Origin: Candidatus Tharpella sp.
GTDB lineage: Bacteria > Desulfobacterota > Anaeroferrophillalia > Anaeroferrophillales > Tharpellaceae
Assembly (NCBI GenBank): GCA_021163565.1
Contig: JAGGTT010000294.1
Coordinates: 1 to 7,759 of the forward strand
Direction: 5' to 3'
DNA: 7,759 bases
The position numbers and the translations under genes are program-made. Below, in pieces: positions 1 to 6,139 of this stretch. The notes under the pieces are model-generated. The model had not been told where the DNA came from and made no database searches. It saw only the letters and a list, made by a program, of their open reading frames with translations. Within the stretch, counting starts at the first letter, position 1, and every line of letters starts with the position of its first letter.

Positions 1-640
1 AGTTCTCCCGGGCATTAACCAGGGCATCGGCATCAAGGTCGAGAGCCAGAACCCGCTCAGCCCCTCTTTTCGCTGCTAATATTGCCAGAATTCCGCTGCC
101 GGTACCAACATCAAGAAGAGTTGCCGGTTTTAAGGTCCGTCCCAGTTCCTGCTCTAGAAAAACCGCAGCCAGACGTGTGGTTTCATGGGTTCCGGTGCCG
201 AACCCCTGACCGGGATAGATACGCAGACCCAGACGAGTCTCGGCCGCAGGTAACTCCTCCCAGGTTGGCACTACCAGAGTATTATCAGTCAATTCCGTTA
301 TGGTAAAATTCTGGCGCCAGTTATAAAGCCAATCTTCACCTTGAACCAGCTCCAGCTGCGGTGCTGCCACAACTAGGTCCAGAGCTTCAAGCTGCAAAGC
401 CAATTCGGCCAGATGCGGCTGAGTTTCGGCCGGAAAATATGCCGTCAGAAGCGCATCGCCTGAAGCCATAAAACTATCATTAATATCCTCTGCCGACCAG
501 GCTTTGGCCCCACAGTCATCGAGCAGATGATCCCATATACCGGTACAACCTGCGGCATAAAGCAACTCTTCCAATGCGGCTCTAACGGAGCTACCGGATT
601 TCGGCAGACAGGTTAAAGAAGGCCAGAATCTTTCAGTCAC
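1..640 (-). CDS. prmA: Ribosomal protein L11 methyltransferase PrmA (3' end beyond the window)
   Basis: This is the N-terminal 213 residues of a class I SAM-dependent methyltransferase. In this family PrmA trimethylates lysines and the N-terminus of ribosomal protein L11 in the cytoplasm. Reading the minus strand from 640, an N-terminal substrate-recognition region (about residues 1-120) leads to the family hallmark YPGQGFGTGTHETTRL (about 139-154). The SAM-binding glycine loop LLDVGTGSGILAILAA follows at about 175-190, then the acidic strand end VLALDLDADAL at about 197-207. The catalytic-domain remainder lies off the left edge; full-length relatives are near 290-300 residues. The frame is closed upstream by the htrA stop TAG (649-647). 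Two starts are possible: GTG at 646, directly abutting that stop, or GTG at 640. I prefer 640 because an AGG lies 5 nt before it, but both have weak ribosome binding sites, so translation is probably coupled to htrA. Confidence 0.93.
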   Translation of the reverse strand, partial: MTERFWPSLTCLPKSGSSVRAALEELLYAAGCTGIWDHLLDDCGAKAWSAEDINDSFMASGDALLTAYFPAETQPHLAELALQLEALDLVVAAPQLELVQGEDWLYNWRQNFTITELTDNTLVVPTWEELPAAETRLGLRIYPGQGFGTGTHETTRLAAVFLEQELGRTLKPATLLDVGTGSGILAILAAKRGAERVLALDLDADALVNAREN

Positions 641-646
641 AGACAC

Positions 647-2089
647 CTACTTTTTACCCAGGTTAACAACCACAAAAAGACGGTTTTGCTGACGCTGAAC
701 CAGGAATCGCAGATAGGGTAATTTTCTACCCTCCTGCAGGGCCTGTTTAAAATTCTTGACCGTACTGATTTTAAGATTGTTAACCATCAGAACAATATCA
801 CCAACCTGCAGACCCGCATCAGCGGCCCGGCCGTCAGGATCAAGACGACTGATAATAACACCATGTTCAAGGGCCAGACGCTGCCGGGCGGCAAGTTCCG
901 GAGTCAGTTGACGTACAGTCAGTCCCAACCCTTCAAGACGATCATCGGCAGATTGGGAAAATTCCGTCCCGCTGCCACCTTCAAGATCATCCAGAACCAC
1001 ATTGACCTGTTGCATTTCACCCAGCCGCAGAACCTTGAGTGTAACTTTCGTACCCGGTTTTTTTGCCGCGATCATCCGGGGCAGAATATGCATCTCGGCC
1101 ACCGGTTTACCATCAACTGCCAGAATTATGTCACCGACCTTGAGACCGGCTCTCTCCGCCGGACTCTCTTCAATCACTTCAGAAATAACCGCTCCCTGTT
1201 TTTTATCCAGACCGAATGATGCTGCCAGTTCGGGTGTCACATCCTGAATATGTACCCCCAACCGGCCGCGGGAAACCTTACCGGTTTTAAGCTGCGGCAG
1301 CAGATCTTTGGCCATGTTAACCGGAATTGCAAAACCAATTCCCTGGCCGCTGGCAACAATTGCAGTATTGATCCCCACAACTTCACCGTTCACGTTAAAG
1401 AGCGGGCCGCCGCTGTTTCCGGGATTAATCGAGGCATCCGTCTGAATAAAATCATCGTAAGGCCCGGAACCGATTACTCGTCCCCGGGCACTAACGATTC
1501 CGGCCGTAACTGTACGCGCCAGACCAAACGGATTACCGATAGCAATCAGCCAGTCTCCAACTTTAAGTTTACTCGAATCACCAAGTTCGACAAAGGGAAG
1601 ATCATGATCAGCATCAATCTTTAACACGGCCAGATCTGTTTTCTCATCCCGGCCGATCAGACGCGCATTATAGACCTTTTTATCTGATAAGGTTATTTTA
1701 ATTTCATCTGCATCCTGAACAACATGGTTATTGGTCAGGATATAACCGTCCGCACTGATGATAAACCCTGAACCCAGACTTTTTACCGGTCGCTGTGAGC
1801 GTGAATAGCGATCGTATTGATCGAAGAAATGGCCGAAAAACTCTTCAAATGGATCTCGTCCACCCGGTCGACCAGGGGCATCGAGACCACGTCTGCCCCG
1901 ATACTTTACATGTTTCTCAGTATTAATATTAACAACTGCCGGAGTCAATTTGCTGACCAGCGGCGCAAAAGTCGGCGGCATCGGTGCGGCTGACACCAAA
2001 TTGGAAAAGAGAAAAATTGAAACACAGGCTATTACAACGATTGACATCCAGGTGATACACTTAGATTTGAAACAGGGTCGCAACATCAT
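647..2089 (-). CDS. htrA: Periplasmic serine protease, HtrA/DegP/DegQ (Do) family
   Basis: This is a trypsin-fold protease and chaperone of envelope protein quality control, 480 residues from the chosen start. An N-terminal signal peptide (basic start, hydrophobic core, VSAA at about 32-35) sends it to the periplasm. A Gly/Arg/Phe-rich loop follows, then the protease domain with the full triad: H122 in TNNHVV, D152 in TDLAVLKI and S226 in GNSGGPL. PDZ1 spans about 276-365 and PDZ2 about 387-478, the usual Do layout and length. The frame stays open upstream to an ATG at 2149. However, GGAGGT (inside an in-frame ATGGAGGT) sits 7 nt before the ATG at 2089, and starting there gives a normal signal peptide, so 2089 is preferred; a second ATG follows at 2086. 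The gene is separated from the kinase gene by a terminator and runs straight into prmA. Proximity to a two-component system suggests stress-induced expression, which is inference. Confidence 0.96.
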   Translation of the reverse strand: MMLRPCFKSKCITWMSIVVIACVSIFLFSNLVSAAPMPPTFAPLVSKLTPAVVNINTEKHVKYRGRRGLDAPGRPGGRDPFEEFFGHFFDQYDRYSRSQRPVKSLGSGFIISADGYILTNNHVVQDADEIKITLSDKKVYNARLIGRDEKTDLAVLKIDADHDLPFVELGDSSKLKVGDWLIAIGNPFGLARTVTAGIVSARGRVIGSGPYDDFIQTDASINPGNSGGPLFNVNGEVVGINTAIVASGQGIGFAIPVNMAKDLLPQLKTGKVSRGRLGVHIQDVTPELAASFGLDKKQGAVISEVIEESPAERAGLKVGDIILAVDGKPVAEMHILPRMIAAKKPGTKVTLKVLRLGEMQQVNVVLDDLEGGSGTEFSQSADDRLEGLGLTVRQLTPELAARQRLALEHGVIISRLDPDGRAADAGLQVGDIVLMVNNLKISTVKNFKQALQEGRKLPYLRFLVQRQQNRLFVVVNLGKK

Positions 2090-2252
2090 GTGAAAAACCT
2101 CCATCAAAATTATTAGAATTAAACTAATCGACAAAACTAACGCGGGCACACTGCCTGCACCCTAAGAACACTTCCTGAGATCGCAAGTAAGTGACCTCAA
2201 GCGGAAGGGCAACCGTGCGGGCAAACACTCATTCCCAGCTGTGCAAACGAAA
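2090..2252 (-). promoter_or_regulatory. htrA upstream region with a weak candidate promoter
   Basis: The intrinsic terminator at 2253-2288 should stop readthrough from the kinase gene, so htrA needs its own promoter here. The best -10 I can find on the minus strand is TCTAAT (2117-2112, 5 of 6 consensus bases), but the -35 position 17 nt upstream holds only TTAGTT, a poor match. Activation by a regulator would be consistent with that. The minus-strand string GATTAGTTTA (2129-2120) recurs exactly upstream of the response-regulator gene, and a related TTAGTTT lies 13 nt further upstream. A short dyad, GGCA-CAC-TGCC with outer pairs (2142-2158), lies about 55 nt from the start codon. The promoter assignment is tentative; the need for one is better supported than its exact position. 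Confidence 0.3.
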
Positions 2253-2288
2253 AACACCCCTTGACCAATCTGACGATCAAGGGGTGTT
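2253..2288 (-). terminator. Intrinsic terminator after the sensor-kinase gene
   Basis: A perfect 12-bp inverted repeat, AACACCCCTTGA (2253-2264) and TCAAGGGGTGTT (2277-2288), flanks a 12-nt loop. Read on the minus strand the descending arm ends in a T run (GGGGTGTTTTTCGTTT), the classic Rho-independent form. On the plus strand the stem is followed by CTGACTGA with no T run, so it acts in the minus direction only. It separates the regulator-kinase operon from htrA. Confidence 0.9.
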
Positions 2289-2427
2289 CTGACTGATTCC
2301 AAATTTACTGCAAGAGCAAATCAAACAAGGAGGAGGTGGAATCAGCCGCCAACAAGAAAGAAAAAGGAGTTTCTTTACTCTAATACCCAAGATAACAGAT
2401 AAAGATTACAACCACATTAAATATAAA
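2289..2427 (-). other. Intergenic/3' UTR region, candidate structured RNA with anti-SD motifs
   Basis: I see no convincing gene in this 139-nt stretch between the kinase stop and the terminator. Read on the minus strand it holds two inverted repeats. The first, AAAGAAA/TTTCTTT (2376-2370 with 2363-2357), encloses the 6-nt loop CTCCTT. The second, CTGATTCCA/TGGAATCAG (2345-2337 with 2301-2293), encloses a 35-nt loop beginning CCTCCTCCTTG. The second stem ends 4 nt before the terminator stem. Both loops thus expose sequences complementary to Shine-Dalgarno sites, as in several known C-rich regulatory RNAs. It could be a 3' UTR-derived small RNA, or simply an AT-rich trailer. I could not find a convincing promoter for an independent transcript. 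Confidence 0.25.
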
Positions 2428-3876
2428 TTATTTTTCCTTAATTTCCACTTCGGGCAACTCTTTCGCAACCGGCAAAGTAACCTTAAAAACCGATCCTTCA
2501 CCGACAATACTGTCAACCTTAATCGTCCCCTCATGAGAATTGATTATGGCCTTGACAATACTCAAACCTAAACCGCTGCCGCCATATTGACGGCTTCGCG
2601 CCTTATCGGCCCGATAAAAGCGATCAAAAATTCGCGGGATATCTGCATCCGGAATTCCGATCCCAGTATCTGCTACCGCAAGCTCAACTCCGGATTCAAC
2701 ATTTTTCAAAGTCAGGTTGACTCTACCTCCGGCCGAGGTATAACGAATCGCGTTAGTCAGGAGATTAACCAGCAACTGCCGCAACTTTAACTGGTCACCG
2801 GAAACCATCTCCACTTCAGACAGTGAACTGCGTAATTCTATCTGCTGCTGCTCGGCCATCAATTTGAAAGGCGGCAGCAAACCCTCAATCAGGATCTCCA
2901 GGTCAACCGGAGCGTGCCGCATCGACTCCTGCCCCATATCACTCTTTGAAAGCAGAAGCAGATCATTGACAATCCTGGACATACGTTCAACCTCTTCCAG
3001 GCTGCTGCCGAGGGTGTCAATATACTCTTCGACCGAACGCTCACCCCGCAGCGCAATCTCAAGCTCGCCCTGCATAATTGTCAGTGGAGTTCTGAGCTCA
3101 TGGGAAGCATCTGCGGTAAACTGTGCTGTTTTTTGAAATGAGAGAGAGAGACGATCAAGCATCCCGTTAATCGTGATTGCCAGCTGCCCGATATCGTCAT
3201 GGGCCACGGGTACGGTAATCCGTTCATCAAGATTATTGACTGTAATATGACGGGTGGTCCGAGCAATTTCACGAATCGGTTTAAAAGCTTTGCCGGCCAG
3301 GAAGAAGCCGACCAGGGCCGCGGCCATCAACAGGCTCGGTCCGAGAAACAGGAAAACCATCATCAGATTGCGCATCGACTCCCGGACAAATTCCAGTGAG
3401 GTTCCCACCTGCACAACCCCATGCACCTTATTCTGGTTAAATCTTTTGACCGGATAATTAATAAAACGAATGGGTATTTTCGGGCCCAGAGGATACTGGG
3501 TTTCAAATATAATTTCACCCGTGGCGATGACCTCACGAACCAGATCCTTGTTGACCGGAATTTTATCCTCTTCAAGATTATCGGTCCGGGAACCAATCTC
3601 ACCGGAAAGATCCAGAACCCGGACAAATTTACCTACCGGCCGGGTGCCGAAAATCCGATTCAGACGCCGTTCAAAATCGGGCGGCAGAAAATTCGGCACG
3701 GCGCAGAGTTCAGTTTTCGAGATCAACTCGGCCATGGTCTGCAGGCGGCGATCGACCGAATGTCGCAGCTTGCTCTCCATCATTATGTAGATACTGACAC
3801 AAAAACAGGCCAGAACCACACTGAACACCAGTACATACCAAGCCGTCAGTTTACCCCGGATACCGATCGGTCTCAC
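2428..3876 (-). CDS. Sensor histidine kinase of a two-component system (HAMP, HisKA, HATPase)
   Basis: This is an inner-membrane autokinase of 482 residues expected to phosphorylate the response regulator encoded just upstream. TM1 is at about 10-32, a periplasmic sensor region at about 33-168 and TM2 at about 170-195, followed by HAMP (about 196-248). The HisKA domain has phospho-acceptor H259 in ASHELRTPLT. The ATPase domain has N375 of the N box (NLLTNAIRYT), D403 of the G1 box (DTGIG), the F box FDRF (417-420) and the G2 box GGSGLGLS (432-439). All catalytic boxes are intact. The start is GTG at 3876, overlapping the regulator stop TGA by 4 nt (GTGA), which implies translational coupling. 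General layout resembles CusS/CopS-type metal sensors, but I see no recognisable metal site in the periplasmic part, so the signal is unknown. Placement beside htrA argues for an envelope-stress signal; that is inference. Confidence 0.94.
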   Translation of the reverse strand: MRPIGIRGKLTAWYVLVFSVVLACFCVSIYIMMESKLRHSVDRRLQTMAELISKTELCAVPNFLPPDFERRLNRIFGTRPVGKFVRVLDLSGEIGSRTDNLEEDKIPVNKDLVREVIATGEIIFETQYPLGPKIPIRFINYPVKRFNQNKVHGVVQVGTSLEFVRESMRNLMMVFLFLGPSLLMAAALVGFFLAGKAFKPIREIARTTRHITVNNLDERITVPVAHDDIGQLAITINGMLDRLSLSFQKTAQFTADASHELRTPLTIMQGELEIALRGERSVEEYIDTLGSSLEEVERMSRIVNDLLLLSKSDMGQESMRHAPVDLEILIEGLLPPFKLMAEQQQIELRSSLSEVEMVSGDQLKLRQLLVNLLTNAIRYTSAGGRVNLTLKNVESGVELAVADTGIGIPDADIPRIFDRFYRADKARSRQYGGSGLGLSIVKAIINSHEGTIKVDSIVGEGSVFKVTLPVAKELPEVEIKEK

Positions 3877-4553
3877 TTTTTATTGCTCTCTTTGAGAATG
3901 TAACCAACTCCGCGTACAGTGTGAATTAATTTCTGTGGAAATCCGCGATCGACTTTATTACGCAGGTAGTTCACATAGACATCAATGACATTGGTAAAAC
4001 TGTCAAAGTTATAGTCCCAGACATGCTGGGTAATCATCGTCCGGGTTAAAACCCGGTTCGGATTACGCATCAGGTATTCCATCAGGGAATACTCCTTCGC
4101 TGTCAGCTCAATCTCTTTGCCGCCGCGAATAACCTTATGTGAGATTAAATCGAGAGTCAGATCAGCGAAGTTCAAGACATTCGTACCGGCCCCGCTGTGG
4201 CGGCGCAAAACTGCCCGGATCCGGGCCAGTAACTCTTCAAAAGAGAAAGGTTTCGGAATGTAGTCATCACAACCAGCTTCAAAACCTTTGAGCTTATCGA
4301 CCACCATATCTTTGGCCGTCAACATAATAATCGGAACCTCTATTTTACGAGCTCGCAGGGTTTCAAGAATGGCGACCCCATCCTTGCCGGGCAACATCAC
4401 ATCCAGCAGAATCAGATCGTACTCATTCTCCAACGCCATGGCTTCACCCTCAAGGCCATCGTAAGCAACATCAACAACAAACTGTTCCTCTCGCAGCCCT
4501 TTCTGAAGGAAATTGGCGACTTTCTGTTCATCTTCAACAACCAATACTTTCAT
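3873..4553 (-). CDS. OmpR/PhoB-family response regulator
   Basis: This is a 226-residue DNA-binding transcription regulator. The receiver domain (about 1-120) has the acidic pair E7-D8, phospho-acceptor D51 in LLDVMLPGKDG, switch T79 in MLTAKD and K101 in PKPF. A winged-helix effector domain follows (about 128-226), with ELTAKEYSLMEYLMRNPNRVLTR-type spacing and the C-terminal hairpin HTVRGVGYIL. An in-frame GTG exists at 4568, but GGAGGT lies 7 nt before the ATG at 4553, which also gives the usual MKVLVVEDE beginning, so 4553 is chosen. It is the first gene of an operon with the kinase, overlapping it by 4 nt. The sequence is close in style to CusR/CopR regulators; target genes cannot be read off it. 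The neighbouring htrA is the obvious candidate target, supported weakly by a shared 10-mer upstream of both. Confidence 0.95.
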   Translation of the reverse strand: MKVLVVEDEQKVANFLQKGLREEQFVVDVAYDGLEGEAMALENEYDLILLDVMLPGKDGVAILETLRARKIEVPIIMLTAKDMVVDKLKGFEAGCDDYIPKPFSFEELLARIRAVLRRHSGAGTNVLNFADLTLDLISHKVIRGGKEIELTAKEYSLMEYLMRNPNRVLTRTMITQHVWDYNFDSFTNVIDVYVNYLRNKVDRGFPQKLIHTVRGVGYILKESNKK

Positions 4554-4729
4554 ATCAAAAACCTCCACAGTTCACGACTTAAAACCGTTTAATTCCGTCA
4601 TCATGGAAGTAAACTAATCAAAGCCTGACAAAAAGTAAAGGGGATAGACCTTAAATCAACTCCCTTTAGAAAATTATAATCTATTTAGGTGGACAAAATC
4701 GACCACGGAAAACAGATCGCAATAAAAGA

Positions 4730-4758
4730 TTGACAAAGCCGGGCCAATAACGTAAATC
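4730..4758 (+). promoter_or_regulatory. ndk: Candidate ndk promoter
   Basis: A perfect -35 hexamer TTGACA (4730-4735) is followed by a 17-nt spacer and TAAATC (4753-4758), which matches the -10 consensus at only three of six positions. Transcription would begin near 4765, giving an ndk leader of roughly 80 nt. The -35 and spacing are good and the -10 is weak. The alternative TATAAT at 4675-4680 has a better -10 but no good -35. Confidence 0.35.
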
Positions 4759-4781
4759 AGCCCCGGTTTTTAAAAGCCCGG
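4735..4781 (+). repeat. Overlapping inverted repeats, possible attenuator in the ndk leader
   Basis: The arm AAAGCCGGG (4735-4743) can pair with CCCGGTTTT (4762-4770, one G-U pair), and this stem continues into a T run ending at 4771, like a weak intrinsic terminator. Part of the same arm, CCGGGC (4739-4744), can instead pair with GCCCGG (4776-4781). The two pairings exclude each other. This matters only if transcription starts upstream, for example from 4675-4680. From the 4730 promoter the left arm would not be transcribed. Confidence 0.25.
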
Positions 4782-4847
4782 AATCCAGGATGACGACTAA
4801 GGATCAATCCTGAACCAATCAATTATACTTCTTAGGAGAGACAAACC

Positions 4848-5270
4848 ATGACTGAAAGAACTCTATCCATCATCAAACCCGACGCGGTCGCCAAAGGTGT
4901 TATCGGCCAGATTATCGACTGTTTTGCTGAAAACGGACTGAAGATTGCGGCCCTGAAAATGATTCACCTGAGCAAACGTGAAGCTGAAGGCTTCTACGCC
5001 GTCCATAAAGAGCGCCCCTTTTTCGGCAGTCTGACTGAATTCATGATTTCAGGGCCGGCAGTGATTATGGTTTTGAGCGGTGAAAATGCCATCAGCAAAA
5101 ACCGTGAATTGATGGGAGCTACCAATCCGGCCGAAGCGGCGGCGGGAACCCTGCGCAAACGCTTCGCTACCGATATCGAAAAAAATGCGGTACACGGTTC
5201 TGACGCTCCCGAGACCGCCCGCACTGAAATCAGTTACTTTTTCCCGGAACTCGAGATTGTCAACGACTGA
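4848..5270 (+). CDS. ndk: Nucleoside diphosphate kinase
   Basis: This cytoplasmic enzyme moves the gamma phosphate from ATP to nucleoside diphosphates through a phosphohistidine, balancing the NTP and dNTP pools. The 140-residue length is typical of bacterial Ndk. The protein begins [14 protein letters not shown] with the conserved K10 of the KPD motif. It has the substrate-site stretch [18 protein letters not shown] (about 90-107) and the signature [12 protein letters not shown] with catalytic H116, and ends in the usual EISYFF segment. The ATG at 4848 is set by AGGAG at 4834-4838, 9 nt upstream. The gene is divergent from the response regulator and leads a likely operon with bioD, 39 nt downstream. 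No missing key residues are seen. Confidence 0.98.
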   Translation: MTERTLSIIKPDAVAKGVIGQIIDCFAENGLKIAALKMIHLSKREAEGFYAVHKERPFFGSLTEFMISGPAVIMVLSGENAISKNRELMGATNPAEAAAGTLRKRFATDIEKNAVHGSDAPETARTEISYFFPELEIVND

Positions 5271-5309
5271 AACGGACAGAAAAACGGGAATCAAGACTAT
5301 TTTTAAGGA

Positions 5310-6041
5310 ATGTCCTTGCGCAACGGCCTCTTTATAACCGGCACCGATACCGGAGTCGGAAAAACGATTGTCGCCGCGACCATAGCTTATGCTTTGAAGC
5401 AGCGGCAGATTGATTTCGGCTACATCAAACCGATGGAGAGCGGCATCTTAAGCGATGATTACCTGGCCCGAGAATCTGATGCGGCTCTGGTAAAAAAAGC
5501 CGGCAACCTGCCTGAATCATTTGCTGAAATTGTGCCGTTTACCTTTCCGGAAGCCCTGGCCCCTCTGCTCGCGGCCCGACGAGCTGGAGTTCTAATCACA
5601 AAAACGAACCTGCTCAATTCAGTCAAAAAACTGATCCGACCCCAACGCTTAACGATTGTCGAGGGAGCGGGTGGACTCTTAGCCCCGCTCTGTGAAAACT
5701 TTCTTGTCTTAAACCTGATCAAGGAACTTAATCTGCCGGTGCTGGTCGTCTGCCGCACCGCTTTAGGCAGCGTCAATCATACCCTGCTGACTCTCGACCG
5801 TCTGCGCCGGGAGGGCATAGAGATTCTTGGGGTTATCGCCAACCATACGGCCTCAAATCCGGATATTGCTGAAGCAACCTTCACTTCCCAGCTCACTGAA
5901 TTTGACCCGGTAACCATCCTGGGAGAGCTACCCTATACAGCCGGTCTGCGGCCGGATTTTTCCGATTGGAATCGACTCGCGGCCCATATCGATATCGAAA
6001 CCCTGCTAAACCTGACCAAATCCATAAACACCCAACAGTAA
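5310..6041 (+). CDS. bioD: Dethiobiotin synthetase BioD
   Basis: This enzyme makes dethiobiotin from 7,8-diaminopelargonic acid, CO2 and ATP, the penultimate step of biotin synthesis. The 243-residue protein has the P-loop GTDTGVGKT (11-19), the diaminopelargonate-site motif IKPMESG with K40, the second-nucleotide motif VEGAGGLLAP with E118, and ANHTAS (about 177-182) at the base-recognition position. It sits 39 nt after ndk with no terminator between, so co-transcription is likely. No other biotin genes are in the window. The start is uncertain: at ATG 5310 the only SD-like string, AAGGA (5305-5309), directly abuts the ATG. The TTG at 5316, two codons in, lies 6 nt after that AAGGA. Either start keeps the whole domain. 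Confidence 0.94.
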   Translation: MSLRNGLFITGTDTGVGKTIVAATIAYALKQRQIDFGYIKPMESGILSDDYLARESDAALVKKAGNLPESFAEIVPFTFPEALAPLLAARRAGVLITKTNLLNSVKKLIRPQRLTIVEGAGGLLAPLCENFLVLNLIKELNLPVLVVCRTALGSVNHTLLTLDRLRREGIEILGVIANHTASNPDIAEATFTSQLTEFDPVTILGELPYTAGLRPDFSDWNRLAAHIDIETLLNLTKSINTQQ

Positions 6042-6139
6042 AACTTGTCTTGAAACGGTTTTTCTGCTAGATGAGAGCGGACTTAAAATAAAATAGATTA
6101 AAGCCTGTCACTCACTCTCTAGAATTCAAGCGAATACCG
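6042..6139 (+). other. Intergenic gap bioD-mgtE, no clear signal
   Basis: These 98 nt hold no gene I can support. There is no GC-rich hairpin with a T run after bioD. TAAAAT at 6084-6089 could be a -10 but lacks a partner -35. The gap is too short for a complete M-box magnesium riboswitch, which is often found ahead of mgtE genes. The start of mgtE has no clear SD. Readthrough from ndk-bioD is possible. Confidence 0.4.

Larger units (their letters stand above)
4554..4847. promoter_or_regulatory. Divergent intergenic region between response regulator and ndk
   Basis: This 294-bp region must hold promoters for both directions. The octamer ATTATAAT (4673-4680) gives a perfect TATAAT on each strand: minus 4678-4673 and plus 4675-4680. 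Neither has a good -35 at 16-18 nt. A minus-strand start there would leave a regulator leader of about 110 nt. That leader contains GATTAGTTTA (4619-4610), also found upstream of htrA, a dyad TTAAA-ACCG-TTTAA (4579-4592), and the direct repeat AAGTAAA (plus strand, 4607 and 4633). On the plus side, TTGACA (4730-4735) is a perfect -35, followed after 17 nt by TAAATC (4753-4758), a poor -10. GC-rich inverted repeats lie at 4735-4781. No convincing gene is present. Confidence 0.45.

Noticed and set aside
863..1624. Open plus-strand frames of 118, 81 and 124 codons opposite htrA
   Set aside because: The htrA frame carries all catalytic motifs on the other strand. The opposite frames look like low-complexity shadows with no recognisable family.
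2104..2149. Longer htrA N-terminus starting at 2149 or 2104
   Set aside because: This would place the GGAGGT site inside the coding region and add a second hydrophobic stretch ahead of a complete signal peptide.
2324..2346. Minus-strand GGCTGATTCCACCTCC resembles the 3' end of 16S rRNA
   Set aside because: The similarity covers only about 20 nt with mismatches and no rRNA sequence precedes it. It is treated instead as an anti-SD-like motif.
3421..3903. 160-codon open frame on the plus strand opposite the kinase gene
   Set aside because: It lies antisense to the well-supported kinase and regulator genes, has no SD and shows no domain. It is a by-product of their codon use.
4572..4604. Ten-codon minus-strand reading frame (MMTELNGFKS) in the regulator leader, a possible upstream peptide
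   Set aside because: There is no Shine-Dalgarno ahead of it and no amino-acid bias suggesting attenuation.
4790..4813. Seven-codon plus-strand frame (MTTKDQS) in the ndk leader
   Set aside because: The only SD-like bases abut its ATG, and the peptide has no regulatory bias.
4824..4829. TATACT as a -10 for ndk
   Set aside because: Transcription would start near 4836, inside the SD, leaving no ribosome binding site. The -35 position is also poor.
6042..6139. Possible M-box magnesium riboswitch ahead of mgtE
   Set aside because: The 98-nt gap is too short for the full M-box aptamer and I see no matching helices.
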